Under the pieces are notes generated by a model. It had not been told where the DNA came from and searched no databases. It saw only the letters and a program-made list of their open reading frames with translations. This document shows positions 36,854-46,983 of a stretch of 64,000 bases of DNA, piece after piece (the first letter of the stretch is position 1; every line of letters begins with the position of its first letter). The stretch is from Afipia massiliensis. GTDB taxonomy: Bacteria; Pseudomonadota; Alphaproteobacteria; Rhizobiales; Xanthobacteraceae. The stretch is taken from contig NZ_LBIA02000001.1 in assembly GCF_001006325.2 (NCBI RefSeq), positions 1,117,501 through 1,181,500 on the forward strand, in the 5' to 3' direction. Position numbers and translations under genes: made by a program.

Positions 36854-38080
36854 ATGGATTACAACAAGTTCTTCGGCGATGCCCTCGGGCGGCTTCATGA
36901 CGAGCGGCGCTACCGCGTTTTCGCGGATCTGGAGCGGATCGCCGGGCGGTTTCCGCACGCGATCTGGCACTCCCCGAAGGGCCAGCGCAACATCGTGATG
37001 TGGTGCTCCAACGACTATCTCGGCATGGGGCAGCATCCAAAAGTCGTGGGCGCGATGGTCGAAACCGCGACCCGCACCGGCACTGGCGCCGGCGGCACCC
37101 GCAACATCGCCGGAAACAACCACTCCCTGATCCAGCTTGAGCGCGAACTCGCCGATCTGCACGGCAAGGAAGCGGCGCTGGTTTTCACGTCGGGCTATGT
37201 GTCCAACCAGACCGGCATCGCGACGCTGGCGAAGCTGATTCCAAACTGCCTGATCCTGTCGGACGCGCTGAACCACAACTCGATGATCGAGGGCATTCGC
37301 CAGTCCGGCACTCAATACCTCGTGTTCCGCCACAACGACGTCGCGCATCTTGAAGAATTGCTGCGCGCCAATCCGGGCCGTCCGACGCTGATCGTTTGCG
37401 AAAGCCTGTACTCGATGGACGGCGACGTCGCACCGCTGGCGAAGATCTGCGATCTCGCCGAGCGTTATGGCGCGATGACCTATGTCGATGAAGTTCATGC
37501 GGTCGGCATGTACGGCCCGCGCGGCGGCGGCATTGCCGAGCGTGACGGCGTGATGCACCGGATCGACATTCTCGAAGGCACGCTGGCCAAGGCGTTTGGC
37601 TGCCTCGGCGGCTATATCGCCGGCAGCGCCAAGATGGTCGATGCGGTGCGCTCCTATGCGCCGGGCTTCATCTTCACCACGGCCCTTCCGCCCGCGATCT
37701 GCTCGGCCGCGACCGCCGCGATCAAGCATCTGAAATCATCGTCATGGGAGCGCGAGCGTCATCAGGACCGCGCCGCGCGGCTCAAGGCCATTCTCATCGC
37801 CGCCGGCCTGCCGGTGATGTCGAGCGATACGCACATCGTTCCGCTGTTCGTGGGCGACCCCGAGCGCTGCAAGAAGGCATGCGACCTGCTGCTCGAACAG
37901 CACGGCATCTACATCCAGCCGATCAATTATCCGACGGTGCCCAAGGGTACGGAGCGCCTGCGCATTACCCCGTCGCCGTATCACGAGGACGCGCTGATCG
38001 ACGGCCTCGCCGAGGCGCTGGTCCAGGTCTGGGAACAGCTCGGCCTGCCGCTGCACGCCAAATCCATGGCCGCTGAATAA
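36854..38080 (+). CDS. hemA: 5-aminolevulinate synthase
   Basis: This enzyme condenses glycine and succinyl-CoA to 5-aminolevulinate, the first step of haem and tetrapyrrole synthesis in alphaproteobacteria. The 408-residue protein has the glycine/CoA-binding region [22 protein letters not shown] with the PLP-binding Asp and His, and the PLP Lys in [13 protein letters not shown] (Lys246). The ATG at 36854 is preferred over the adjacent GTG at 36851. A FixK-like box upstream suggests induction at low oxygen. Confidence 0.97.
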   Translation: MDYNKFFGDALGRLHDERRYRVFADLERIAGRFPHAIWHSPKGQRNIVMWCSNDYLGMGQHPKVVGAMVETATRTGTGAGGTRNIAGNNHSLIQLERELADLHGKEAALVFTSGYVSNQTGIATLAKLIPNCLILSDALNHNSMIEGIRQSGTQYLVFRHNDVAHLEELLRANPGRPTLIVCESLYSMDGDVAPLAKICDLAERYGAMTYVDEVHAVGMYGPRGGGIAERDGVMHRIDILEGTLAKAFGCLGGYIAGSAKMVDAVRSYAPGFIFTTALPPAICSAATAAIKHLKSSSWERERHQDRAARLKAILIAAGLPVMSSDTHIVPLFVGDPERCKKACDLLLEQHGIYIQPINYPTVPKGTERLRITPSPYHEDALIDGLAEALVQVWEQLGLPLHAKSMAAE

Positions 38081-38097
38081 ATGGCTGCTGAATAAAG

Positions 38098-38763
38098 CTA
38101 CGGCCTTCCGACACTAACGGCTTTGGCGTGCCGTGCCGGCGTGTGTGACAGCACGATCCGCATCAGGTCGGCGGCGTTGCGCGCACCCAGCTTGTCCATG
38201 ATACGCGCGCGATGAACCTCGATGGTGCGGGGGCTGATACCGAGCCGCCGTCCCGCTTCCTTGTTCGACGCGCCGTGCGTGACCTGCGCCAGCACATCCC
38301 GTTCGCGCCGTGTCAAAAGCGCAAGGCCCGGGAAGTCGGCGAGACCATCTATCCTCCCGACCATCGATCCGCGATAGATCAGGACGGCCTCCCGCACCCG
38401 GTCGATCATGGCTCCCGCCGAAAACGGCTTCTCAAGAAAATCCACAGCGCCGAGCTTCATGGCTGCGACGGCCATCGCGATATCCGACTGACCGGAGATG
38501 ACGAACACTGGCGGCGCAAACCGCGTATCGGCCAGTTGCTTCAGCACCGCCAGCCCGGAACGGCCCGGGAGCTGAAGATCGAGGATCACGCAAGACGGCG
38601 TGGAGGACTGCAGCGATTCAAAGAACGACTCGCCATCCGCGAACGCCCGCGCCTCAAACCCGTCAATTCTCAGCAGCAGCAGCAGGGCATCGCGAACGGA
38701 AGGGTCGTCATCCACAACGACGACCGGGGCATCCTGCATAACGAAAGGCAGCATCTGACCCAT
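38098..38763 (-). CDS. FixJ-type response regulator
   Basis: This protein of about 221 residues has an N-terminal receiver (VVVVDDDPSVRDALLLLL; phospho-acceptor Asp in CVILDLQLPG; Lys in LEKPFS) and a C-terminal LuxR/FixJ helix-turn-helix (LTRRERDVLAQV, NKEAGRRLGISPRTIEVHRARIMDKL). AAGGAG lies 8 bases before the ATG at 38763, so that start is preferred over the longer frame. It is divergent from the symporter-domain kinase gene, so it may be its partner regulator. That pairing is inferred. Confidence 0.9.
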   Translation of the reverse strand: MGQMLPFVMQDAPVVVVDDDPSVRDALLLLLRIDGFEARAFADGESFFESLQSSTPSCVILDLQLPGRSGLAVLKQLADTRFAPPVFVISGQSDIAMAVAAMKLGAVDFLEKPFSAGAMIDRVREAVLIYRGSMVGRIDGLADFPGLALLTRRERDVLAQVTHGASNKEAGRRLGISPRTIEVHRARIMDKLGARNAADLMRIVLSHTPARHAKAVSVGRP

Positions 38764-38923
38764 CGGCCGGCTCCTTGGTGCGTTACGTCTGTATTGCAAC
38801 TTTTACGTGTATATGCTGATTCGGCTAATCCGCCAACATCTTCGTCGCCAGGCAAACCCGGCCTAAGTCCGGATGCGCCTGACGGCGGACCGGGCTAAGG
38901 TCGCAGCCGGGCGTTGACCGAAG

Positions 38924-38968
38924 GCATGATCCCGAAAGGTGGAAACCGGTTTTTCGGGAGGATCATGC
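38924..38968. repeat. Palindromic intergenic repeat, family 1, copy 3
   Basis: GCATGATCCCGAAAGGTGGAA...CCGGTTTTTCGGGAGGATCATGC lies 32 bases before the start of the hybrid kinase gene, in the divergent promoter region. It matches the copies at 22069 and 24600. Confidence 0.85.
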
Positions 38969-38999
38969 CCAAACGACATAGGCGACGGGGACCCTTTCG

Positions 39000-41900
39000 A
39001 TGCTGCATGACTGGGGCGTGATCGCAGCCGCGTTCGGCTACATCGGCCTTCTGTTCGTCGTCGCGAGCTACGGCGAGCGGCTGACGCAGGTTCAGCGCGG
39101 CCGCCTCGGCACCATCATCTATCCGCTGTCGCTCGCGATCTACTGCACGTCATGGACGTTCTTCGGCTCGGTCGGGCTTGCGACGCGGACCAGCGTCGAA
39201 TTTCTCGCGATCTATGTCGGCCCGATCCTGATGATCGCGTTCTGCACGCCGCTGTTGATGCGCGTGATTCAACTGGCGAAATCGCAGAACATCACCTCGA
39301 TCGCCGACTTCATCGCCGCGCGTTACGGCAAGAGCCAGGCGGTCGCCGCCACCGCCGCCGCCATCGCCATCATCGGCTCGGTGCCCTACATCGCGCTTCA
39401 ATTGAAGGCCGTCGCGTCATCGCTGGAAACCATCCTCAATCAGGACCAGGACGTCTCCAGCATTCCCTACATCGGCGACATCGCCTTCATCGTCACCATC
39501 ACCCTCGCCGCCTTCGCGGTGCTGTTCGGCACGCGTCAGACCGACGCTACCGAGCACCAGCACGGCCTGATGTTGGCGGTCGCGACCGAATCGCTGGTCA
39601 AGCTGGTGGCGTTCATTGCTGCGGGCGTGTTCGTCACGTTTTTCATGTTCGGGCCGACCGAACTGATCGAACGCGCCATGAAAACGCCGGAGGCGGTGCG
39701 CGCCATCGAGGCCACGCCGTCGATCGGCAATTTCCTCGCCATGACGCTGCTGTCGTTTCTGGCGATCATGCTGCTGCCGCGACAGTTCCACGTCAGCGTC
39801 GTCGAGAATTCGACCGAAGCCGAGGTGCGCCGCGCGCGCTGGCTGTTTCCGCTCTATCTGATTGCGATCAACCTGTTCGTGATCCCGATCGCCATCGCCG
39901 GCCTTGTCACCTTTCCGTTCGGCACATCGGACAGCGACATGTACGTGCTGGCACTGCCGATCCAGGCCAAGGCAACGTCGCTCAGCGTGATCGTGTTTAT
40001 CGGCGGCCTGTCCGCCGCCACCGCCATGGTGATCGTGGAATGCGTGGCGCTCGCCATCATGGTGTCGAACGACATCATTATGCCGCTGGCGCTGAAACGG
40101 AAGCGGTCGTCGCAGGACGGCAAGGCGAACTTCGGCGGCTTCCTGCTCAAGGTCCGGCGCGTCGCCATCTTCGTCATCATGGCGATGGCTTATTTGTATT
40201 ATCATGCGCTGGGAAATGCGCAGCTCGCCGCCATCGGCCTGCTGTCATTCGCCGCCGTCGCCCAGCTCGCGCCGGCATTTTTCGGCGGACTGTTCTGGCG
40301 GCGCGCGACCGCGCGCGGCGCGATGGGCGGCATGCTGATCGGCTTTGCGGTGTGGGCCTACACGCTGTTTCTGCCAAGCTTCGCCGAGGTCGATCCGCGC
40401 GGCGCGGTCTGGCTGAAGGAAGGGCTGTTCGGCATCGCCGCGCTGCGGCCCCGCGCGCTGCTCGGCACCGAAATGGCGCCGCTGATTCACGGCGTGTTCT
40501 GGAGCCTTTCACTCAATCTCTTGACCTACATCGTGCTGTCGCTGCTGCGCCAGCCGACTTCGATCGAACGGGTGCAGGCCGACCTGTTCGTACCAAACGA
40601 ACTGGCGCCAATCGCGCCGAATTTCCGGCGCTGGCGCACGACGGTGACGGTGCAGGATCTGCTCAGCACCGTCGCACAATATCTCGGCCCCGAGCGCGCG
40701 CAGGTGTCGTTCGAAACCTTCGCCGCGACCCATCACATCAATATCGATCGCGCGGCTCCCGCCGATTTCCGCCTGCTGCGCCACGCCGAACACCTGATCG
40801 CCTCATCGATCGGCGCGGCTTCCTCCCGCCTCGTGCTGTCGCTGCTGCTGCGCAAGCGCGCGGTGTCCGCCAAGGCCGCGCTGAAACTGCTCGACGATGC
40901 GCACACCGCGCTGCATTTCAACCGCGAGATGCTGCAGACCGCGCTCAATCACGTTCGCCAGGGCATCGCGGTGTTCAATCCGGAGCTTCAGCTCATTACC
41001 TCGAACCAGCAGTTCGGCGAGATTCTCGACCTGCCGGCGCAATACTCGCAGATCGGCATTCCGCTGGTCGAGATCCTCGAATTCATCGGCAGCAACGGAC
41101 AGCTGGATACGGCCCCCGATCCTGCCGCCCTGCAGCGGCGGCTTGCCGCCTACACCACCGAGGGCGAGCCCTATCTGGAGCGGTTGGCCGATCGCAACAT
41201 GGTTGTCGAGGTTCGCGCCAACCGCATGCCGGGCGGCGCGCTGGTCATCACCTTTTCCGACATCACGCCGAGCTTCGAGGCGGCGGAAGCGCTGGAGCGC
41301 GCCAACGCCACGCTGGAGAAGCGCGTCCGTGAGCGCACCGAACAGCTGACCCGGCTCAACAGCGAGCTTGCACTGGCGAAGAGCACCGCCGAAGAAGCCA
41401 ACATTTCCAAGACCCGCTTCCTCGCGGCGGCGAGCCACGACATTCTGCAGCCACTCAACGCGGCACGTCTCTATGTCACCAGCCTGGTGGAACGGCAGAA
41501 CGGCGGCGAAGATGCCCGCCTGGTCGGCAACATCGACGACTCGCTGGAAGCCATCGAGGAAATTCTCGGCGCGCTGCTCGATATCTCGCGGCTGGATTCC
41601 GGCGCGATGACGCCGTCGATCTCCAGCTTCCGCATGAGCGACCTGATGCGCTCGCTGGAAGTGGAGTTCGCCCCGATCGCGAAAGCGCGAAAACTAAAGC
41701 TCACCTTCGTGCCGTGCTCGCTGCCGGTATCCTCGGATCGTGTGCTGTTGCGGCGTCTGCTGCAAAACCTGATTTCGAACGCCATCAAGTACACGCCGAA
41801 AGGCCGCGTCCTGGTCGGCTGCCGCCGCAAGGGAAAATCCCTCGAGATCGGAATCTACGATACCGGGGTCGGAATTCCGGTCTTGAAACGCACGGAAATC

Positions 41901-42512
41901 TTCAAGGAGTTTCACCGGCTCGATCAGGGCGCGCGGATCGCGCGCGGGCTTGGGCTCGGACTGTCGATCGTGGAGCGGCTCGCGCGCGTGCTGAACCACG
42001 GCATCGTGGTTGGGTCGAACCTTGGTGGCGGTTCACATTTCACTGTGACGATGCCGATCGCCAAGACCGTGACGCATACGGGCGCGCTGACCGGCGCGAA
42101 CATCTCTTCGAAGGCGCCGATGAGCGGCACTCTCATCGTCTGCATCGAGAACGACCGCGCCATTCTCGACGGCATGAAAACGTTGCTGACCGGCTGGGAC
42201 GCCAAGGTCATCGCCGCCGTCGATCCGGTCGCCGCTGCCGAAGCGATCGCGGCGACCGACGAGCGCGTGACCGGCCTTCTGGTCGACTATCACCTCGATC
42301 GCGGCAACGGCATCGCGGCGATCCGCGACATCCGGCAGCGATTTGGCGAGGGAATTCCCGCGATCCTGATCACCGCCGATCGCAGTCCGCACGTCCGTGA
42401 CGCCGCGCGCGAGGACGGAATCGTGGTGCTCAACAAGCCGCTCAAGCCGGCGGCGCTGCGCGCACTGCTCGGGCAGTGGCGGGCGCAGCAGATAGTGGCG
42501 GCGGCGGAGTAG
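39000..42512 (+). CDS. Sodium:solute symporter-domain hybrid histidine kinase
   Basis: This 1170-residue protein fuses a symporter-like membrane domain (about 13 helices, residues 5-510) to a PAS-like region (about 650-760), a coiled coil, a HisKA domain (SHDILQPLNAARLY, His about 812) and an ATPase (NLISNAIKYTP, DTGVGIP, GLGLGLSIVERL). A receiver domain at the end has its Asp in LLVDYHLDRG (about 1096). CrbS and CbrA have this kind of architecture and sense carbon sources; CrbS controls acetate use. The nearby response regulators and sodium symporter fit such a role. GGGGA lies before the ATG. Confidence 0.93.
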   Translation: MLHDWGVIAAAFGYIGLLFVVASYGERLTQVQRGRLGTIIYPLSLAIYCTSWTFFGSVGLATRTSVEFLAIYVGPILMIAFCTPLLMRVIQLAKSQNITSIADFIAARYGKSQAVAATAAAIAIIGSVPYIALQLKAVASSLETILNQDQDVSSIPYIGDIAFIVTITLAAFAVLFGTRQTDATEHQHGLMLAVATESLVKLVAFIAAGVFVTFFMFGPTELIERAMKTPEAVRAIEATPSIGNFLAMTLLSFLAIMLLPRQFHVSVVENSTEAEVRRARWLFPLYLIAINLFVIPIAIAGLVTFPFGTSDSDMYVLALPIQAKATSLSVIVFIGGLSAATAMVIVECVALAIMVSNDIIMPLALKRKRSSQDGKANFGGFLLKVRRVAIFVIMAMAYLYYHALGNAQLAAIGLLSFAAVAQLAPAFFGGLFWRRATARGAMGGMLIGFAVWAYTLFLPSFAEVDPRGAVWLKEGLFGIAALRPRALLGTEMAPLIHGVFWSLSLNLLTYIVLSLLRQPTSIERVQADLFVPNELAPIAPNFRRWRTTVTVQDLLSTVAQYLGPERAQVSFETFAATHHINIDRAAPADFRLLRHAEHLIASSIGAASSRLVLSLLLRKRAVSAKAALKLLDDAHTALHFNREMLQTALNHVRQGIAVFNPELQLITSNQQFGEILDLPAQYSQIGIPLVEILEFIGSNGQLDTAPDPAALQRRLAAYTTEGEPYLERLADRNMVVEVRANRMPGGALVITFSDITPSFEAAEALERANATLEKRVRERTEQLTRLNSELALAKSTAEEANISKTRFLAAASHDILQPLNAARLYVTSLVERQNGGEDARLVGNIDDSLEAIEEILGALLDISRLDSGAMTPSISSFRMSDLMRSLEVEFAPIAKARKLKLTFVPCSLPVSSDRVLLRRLLQNLISNAIKYTPKGRVLVGCRRKGKSLEIGIYDTGVGIPVLKRTEIFKEFHRLDQGARIARGLGLGLSIVERLARVLNHGIVVGSNLGGGSHFTVTMPIAKTVTHTGALTGANISSKAPMSGTLIVCIENDRAILDGMKTLLTGWDAKVIAAVDPVAAAEAIAATDERVTGLLVDYHLDRGNGIAAIRDIRQRFGEGIPAILITADRSPHVRDAAREDGIVVLNKPLKPAALRALLGQWRAQQIVAAAE

Positions 42513-42541
42513 TTTCCGTTGGGAGCGCGTTCCGGCGGCGC

Positions 42542-43189
42542 TCAGGCGTGCGCGTGGCCGCTCAGCGTCAGGCCGGTGGCGGCTTCGAGCTCTCCGATGG
42601 CCTGAGGTCCGTCGATCACCTTGATGGTGGTCATGCCCATCTCGCGCGCGGGCTTCAGGTTGACGCCGAGATCGTCGAGATAGACGCAGTTCTTCGGATC
42701 GACGCCGAGCGCGTCAACCATCATCCGATAGATGCGTGGATCGGGCTTGCGCAGACCGATTTTCGCCGACTCGATGACATGATCGAACAGCGCCATCGTT
42801 TCCGCGACGTAAAGCGCACGGCCACCCGAACTGCCGATGGCGTTGGCGGGAAGATTGTTGGTGATGCAGCCGGTCTTGAAACGCTGCTTCACGCGCCGGA
42901 GCGCCTCGACCATCTCCGGGCGTGGATCGCCCGACAGCAGCGGCACGACATCGCGTCCCCGCACCTCGGCGCCGAGCGCCAGCGATTCGGCCGCGAACAG
43001 CACGTCAAAGGTTTCGAGATCCACTTCGGCGCGTTCGAACTTCGCCCATGCATTCTCGAAGTGGTTCGCGGCGTTGGTGCGCCGGATGATATCGACCGGA
43101 AGGCCGCGCTCCTTCTCAAACCGCGCGAAGGCCTCGAACGGCGAGGTCGTGAGCACCCCGCCAAAATCCCAAATCACCGCCTCAACCAT
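42542..43189 (-). CDS. HAD-family hydrolase
   Basis: This 215-residue protein starts AVIWDFGGVLTTSP, a HAD motif I in which the second Asp is replaced by Gly (DFGG), as in several HAD-IA hydrolases related to the epoxide-hydrolase N-domain. The remaining motifs appear as TNNLPAN, KPDPRIY and YLDDLGVNL. A phosphatase role is plausible but the substrate is unknown. It converges with the kinase gene. Confidence 0.85.
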   Translation of the reverse strand: MVEAVIWDFGGVLTTSPFEAFARFEKERGLPVDIIRRTNAANHFENAWAKFERAEVDLETFDVLFAAESLALGAEVRGRDVVPLLSGDPRPEMVEALRRVKQRFKTGCITNNLPANAIGSSGGRALYVAETMALFDHVIESAKIGLRKPDPRIYRMMVDALGVDPKNCVYLDDLGVNLKPAREMGMTTIKVIDGPQAIGELEAATGLTLSGHAHA

Positions 43190-43252
43190 GATCGATTGCC
43201 TTCAACTGAAATGTTTTGCATGTCGCCGGTACAGGAGCGGCTAGCCGCGCCG

Positions 43253-43927
43253 CTACTTCGCCGGATCGGATTGTTTCCACTCTCCGCCTGCGATCTTGGC
43301 GGCGGCGATCACTGCCTGCGTCCGGCTTTCGACGCCGAGCTTTTGCAGAATGGCGGAGACATGCGCCTTGATGGTGGCTTCGGAGACCCCGAGTTCGTAG
43401 GCGATCTGTTTGTTGAGCAGACCTTCGGACAGCATCATCAGCACCCGGACCTGCTGCGGTGTCAGGGTAACCAGGCGATCGCGCAGTCTGGTCATGTCGG
43501 GATCGCCCGCCACGGAGAGATCGACGTCGGCCGGCACCCAGACATCGCCGTTCATGACCTTGCCGATAGCCTCGCGCAGGGTCTCGACGCCGAACCGTTT
43601 CGGGATGAAACCCGATGCTCCGAAATCCATCGAGCGGCGGATGGTCCCGGCGTCGTCGCTGGCGGACACGATGACCACCGGAATCGCCGGAAACTGTGCG
43701 CGCAGGTAGATCAGCCCGGAAAAGCCGCTGATGCCCGGCATCGACAGGTCGAGCAGGATCAGGTCGACGTCGGATTCGCGATCGAGCAGCGCCGTCAGTT
43801 CCTCGAACGATCCGGCTTCATCGATCCGGGCCGTCGCGACGACGCTCGCGACCGCTTGTCGCAGAGCATCGCGGAAGAGTGGATGATCGTCGGCGACGAC
43901 GAGACGTGTGCTGGAGACTGAGGTCAT
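43253..43927 (-). CDS. LuxR/NarL-type response regulator (CrbR-like candidate)
   Basis: This 224-residue protein has a receiver domain (VVADDHPLFRDAL; phospho-acceptor Asp in LILLDLSMPG; Lys in IPKRF) and a GerE-type helix-turn-helix (LTPQQVRVLMMLSEGLLNKQIAYELGVSEATIKAHVSAIL). By sequence style and by neighbourhood with a symporter-domain kinase and a sodium symporter it resembles CrbR, which activates acetate genes. The assignment is inference. Confidence 0.88.
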   Translation of the reverse strand: MTSVSSTRLVVADDHPLFRDALRQAVASVVATARIDEAGSFEELTALLDRESDVDLILLDLSMPGISGFSGLIYLRAQFPAIPVVIVSASDDAGTIRRSMDFGASGFIPKRFGVETLREAIGKVMNGDVWVPADVDLSVAGDPDMTRLRDRLVTLTPQQVRVLMMLSEGLLNKQIAYELGVSEATIKAHVSAILQKLGVESRTQAVIAAAKIAGGEWKQSDPAK

Positions 43928-44181
43928 TTATCCGATACGAACGTCGCTGATGGGTCTGAGTGAACTGACGGCGGCGGCAGATCAAGTGTTCACTGGCCCG
44001 GAGAGTCTTGCAAGGCAGCTTATTGGCATGCCTCGGATGGTACGTCACCGGCATCGTGCATTGCAATATCCAGATTCACGGCCTTTATCCGGTAATCCCT
44101 TTGTCCAGAAAGAGAAACCGCGTCCTTCTCAACTGAATCGCAATACGCGGATCGGTCTCCGGATGGAACGCCCACGTCACA

Positions 44182-46329
44182 TCAGCCGTTGAACAGCAGA
44201 TCCCGGGTCAGGACATCTATAGCTGTGACTGCTTCGAGCCCCGCGAGCAGCCGGTGATATTCGCGGGCCGTCAGTTGCTTGACCGCGACGGCGTTGGACG
44301 GGGGCATTCCGTGGTGCACATCCTCGATCTGCTGAGCAAGGATCAAGTCGAAAAAGACGCCATGAGCTTCTTCAAGTGCATCGATGTCGGATTCGCTGGC
44401 GTTGGTGCACGCCTTGATGCCCGCCAGCCGCGCTGGCGTTGATCGAGCCTCGATACCGTATCGGATGGCCAAGGCGCGCGCAGCGGCCACAAGACCAAAC
44501 AGCCCGGCCCTCTTGAGGTCGATGCGGCCAGCCTCGGTGCGGATTCCGCCCAGGAATTTCAGACTCGCGGGAGTGTCAATGCCTTCGACCAGAAGCTTGG
44601 CGAAAGTGACCTGCCCCACGGCGGCATCGAATGCCGCCCGCCGTACGGCAAGAGCAAGACCGCCATCGCCGTGTACCGCGCGCAAATCGAAAAAAATATC
44701 GACGGACAAGAGATCGCTGGGATTTGAACGACTGATCCAGTGATCGATGCGATTCCGCCATGTCGCAATTGAGCCGCGCCAAGCTTCATTTCTTGCCATC
44801 ACGCCACCCTTGCAATAGGGCACGCCGGCCTCATGCAGGAGATCCGCGACATGCGCCCCGAACGCTGCGAACCAGCGATCTTCGCTGCCCCCCGGCTCGC
44901 CTCGCTCGAAAATCACGGCATTGTCCTGGTCCATCGCCAGCAGGCTTTCGCCTCGCCCGGCCGATCCAAGCACGACCAGGGCGTAGGGCGATGGCGGGCC
45001 ACCCTGGCCGCCTTCCCGCATAAGACCCTCGGCGATCACCGCGGCCTGACGGGATAGCGCACAGAGTTCGCTGGAGATCACCTCGGCAACGTCGCGGCCG
45101 GACAGCCCCTCCCCCAACAGCGATTCCGCCAAGGGCGGGAGCTTTCCCCATGCGGCAGACAGGGCGCGCGCGTCCGACGCGGCATCGATTTCATCGCCGA
45201 GCAAGATCCCCTCCGCGGCCTGCGGGCGCAGCAGATCCCGCGCAGACAAGGCTCCGATCACGCGGCCTGTTTCATCGACAACACCAAGATGGCGGGTATT
45301 GAGGCGACTCATTCGCCCAATGGCGCGGTAGACGAATGCGTCGGCCGCGACTGACACAAGCGGCCTGCTCATGATCCGGCTTACCGGCAATTCGAGTGCG
45401 CCCGCTCCGAGACCGTCAATCGCGCGCAACACATCACGTTCGGTGATGACTCCGGCCTCGGCCGCCTTGACGCCGTCCATGCCTGTTTCCGGATTGCTGA
45501 CATAGAGAGACGATACGTTCTCTCGCATCATCCGGGCCAGGGCGTCGCTGACCCTTGCATTTGTCGTAACGAACAGGGGCGGCGTTCGCATGATGTCGCG
45601 ATTGCGGTGGCGGTAAGGATAACTATCGACACGCTTCACCATCTGCTCCGCGTCGATGCGGGCCGGAGCTTCGACGGCCTCGATCCAGCCAATCCGCGCC
45701 TCATGATCGAGTTGCCGGGAGAGCGCGCCGCAGGCCCGCTCGGCTTCAGCGACCGTGCGGATGCCACACTCACGCAGCTTTGGGACCAGCGCCAGGAATA
45801 TGCGCGCCGTGGCGACGGCGTCGCCCAATGCGGAATGCCGGTCCACCGCATCGACATCGAGCCACGCCGCGAGTTTCTCCAGCGAGTATCCGGCCAGTTC
45901 GGGAGCAACAATCTCCGCCAGCAACCTGGTGTCGAGCGTCCGTGGACGGGACCATTGCAATCCCGCCAGATCGCATTCACGCTTCAAGACCGCGAGATCA
46001 AAGCCGATCGTGTGCCCAATGACCACTTTCTGATCGAGCAATGCTTTGAACCGTGACCAGACATCCACGAACGGAGGCGATTCAGCGACCGCTGCATCGT
46101 CGATACCGTGAATTCGCGTCGCCGTTGCGGGAATTAACTCACTGCCTGGCCGCAACAGTTGCCGGAACGAGCCCTCGATCAGAAGCTTGCCGCCGGAAAT
46201 GCGCGCCGCGGCAAGTTCGATCACCCGCGCCTTGCGGGGATCCAGCCCGGTGGTTTCGGTGTCGATGACAACAGCATCGAGCGACAACAGCGGAACGCCA
46301 CCCTTCGTTCTGTCCATCGCTCGCCCCAT
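44182..46329 (-). CDS. DEDDh exonuclease - CBS - nucleotidyltransferase-like fusion (DUF294)
   Basis: This 715-residue protein begins with a DnaQ-like 3'-5' exonuclease (VVIDTETTGLDP with the first acidic pair, IGHTIGFDL, DRHSALGDAVATA). Two CBS domains follow (about 250-370). Then comes a DUF294 nucleotidyltransferase-like domain (VVLGSAGRGESLLAMDQDNAV, the GlnB-uridylyltransferase-like pattern) and its C-terminal helical partner. CBS domains usually sense adenosine nucleotides. Proteins with the CBS-nucleotidyltransferase part often lie beside sodium symporters such as the one at 47583. The precise role is unknown. Confidence 0.9.
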   Translation of the reverse strand: MGRAMDRTKGGVPLLSLDAVVIDTETTGLDPRKARVIELAAARISGGKLLIEGSFRQLLRPGSELIPATATRIHGIDDAAVAESPPFVDVWSRFKALLDQKVVIGHTIGFDLAVLKRECDLAGLQWSRPRTLDTRLLAEIVAPELAGYSLEKLAAWLDVDAVDRHSALGDAVATARIFLALVPKLRECGIRTVAEAERACGALSRQLDHEARIGWIEAVEAPARIDAEQMVKRVDSYPYRHRNRDIMRTPPLFVTTNARVSDALARMMRENVSSLYVSNPETGMDGVKAAEAGVITERDVLRAIDGLGAGALELPVSRIMSRPLVSVAADAFVYRAIGRMSRLNTRHLGVVDETGRVIGALSARDLLRPQAAEGILLGDEIDAASDARALSAAWGKLPPLAESLLGEGLSGRDVAEVISSELCALSRQAAVIAEGLMREGGQGGPPSPYALVVLGSAGRGESLLAMDQDNAVIFERGEPGGSEDRWFAAFGAHVADLLHEAGVPYCKGGVMARNEAWRGSIATWRNRIDHWISRSNPSDLLSVDIFFDLRAVHGDGGLALAVRRAAFDAAVGQVTFAKLLVEGIDTPASLKFLGGIRTEAGRIDLKRAGLFGLVAAARALAIRYGIEARSTPARLAGIKACTNASESDIDALEEAHGVFFDLILAQQIEDVHHGMPPSNAVAVKQLTAREYHRLLAGLEAVTAIDVLTRDLLFNG

Positions 46330-46362
46330 TTCTTACGCCGGACGCGCACAACCTGTCGGACG

Positions 46363-46983
46363 TTACTCTGCGGCCCTCGCGACAAATGCCCGTTCCAGCG
46401 CCGGCCGGTCGATGCGCGAAATCAATTCATCATGGATGTTGCACAGGCTGACCCGCAGATAATTGCGCGTTGTCGCGAAGTCACGTCCACGCAGCTTCTC
46501 GTGGATCGGCATCAATGCGAAATAGGTTTCCGCCAAAGGTTCAGGAATGTCCATCACGCGCTTGGGCGCATGACCAGCAGTGAGCTCGATCCGTCTTGCC
46601 AGTTCGTCTCGCGCAACAAGCCACGCGTCTTCTCCGATCGAGGGAGGGACCGGATAACGATCAAGGACCGAGAGCACCATCGCAGTCAGTTCATCAAGCA
46701 TGGCGCGGCGGCGATCACCGGCATGCGGCCGCAGCACGCCCTCAACCATTTCGCCGACCATCGCGAGACCGAGCGGGTACGCCTGCCATCGGGAATGTTC
46801 GACGGATTTTGCGAAACCCTCTTCGGCAAAAAGCACTTTCGCGTAGTGGCCCGCGCGGGCGCGCGAGTATTCGTAGATACCCTTCTGCACAAGGAAGGCC
46901 GACTGCGCGTCGATAAAATCTGCAAGCGCCGCCCTGTCGCTGATCGGCGGCTGGCGTCGGAAAAACCTGTCGAACAGATTCAT
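46363..46983 (-). CDS. Conserved hypothetical protein of the symporter locus
   Basis: With the ATG at 46983 (MNLFDRFFRR) this is a helical protein of about 206 residues with no membrane segment. Conserved-looking runs are IYEYSRARAGHYAKVLFAEEGF and DELISRIDRP. I recall this kind of protein between DUF294 genes and sodium symporters in proteobacteria. It lies 34 bases upstream of the exonuclease-CBS gene, on the same strand, and may act with it. No function is known. Confidence 0.7.
   Translation of the reverse strand: MNLFDRFFRRQPPISDRAALADFIDAQSAFLVQKGIYEYSRARAGHYAKVLFAEEGFAKSVEHSRWQAYPLGLAMVGEMVEGVLRPHAGDRRRAMLDELTAMVLSVLDRYPVPPSIGEDAWLVARDELARRIELTAGHAPKRVMDIPEPLAETYFALMPIHEKLRGRDFATTRNYLRVSLCNIHDELISRIDRPALERAFVARAAE

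Noticed and set aside
39152-41332. Long plus-strand open frame (726 codons) inside the hybrid kinase gene
   Set aside because: It is another frame of the same strand with Arg/His-rich, low-complexity content; the kinase frame is unmistakable.
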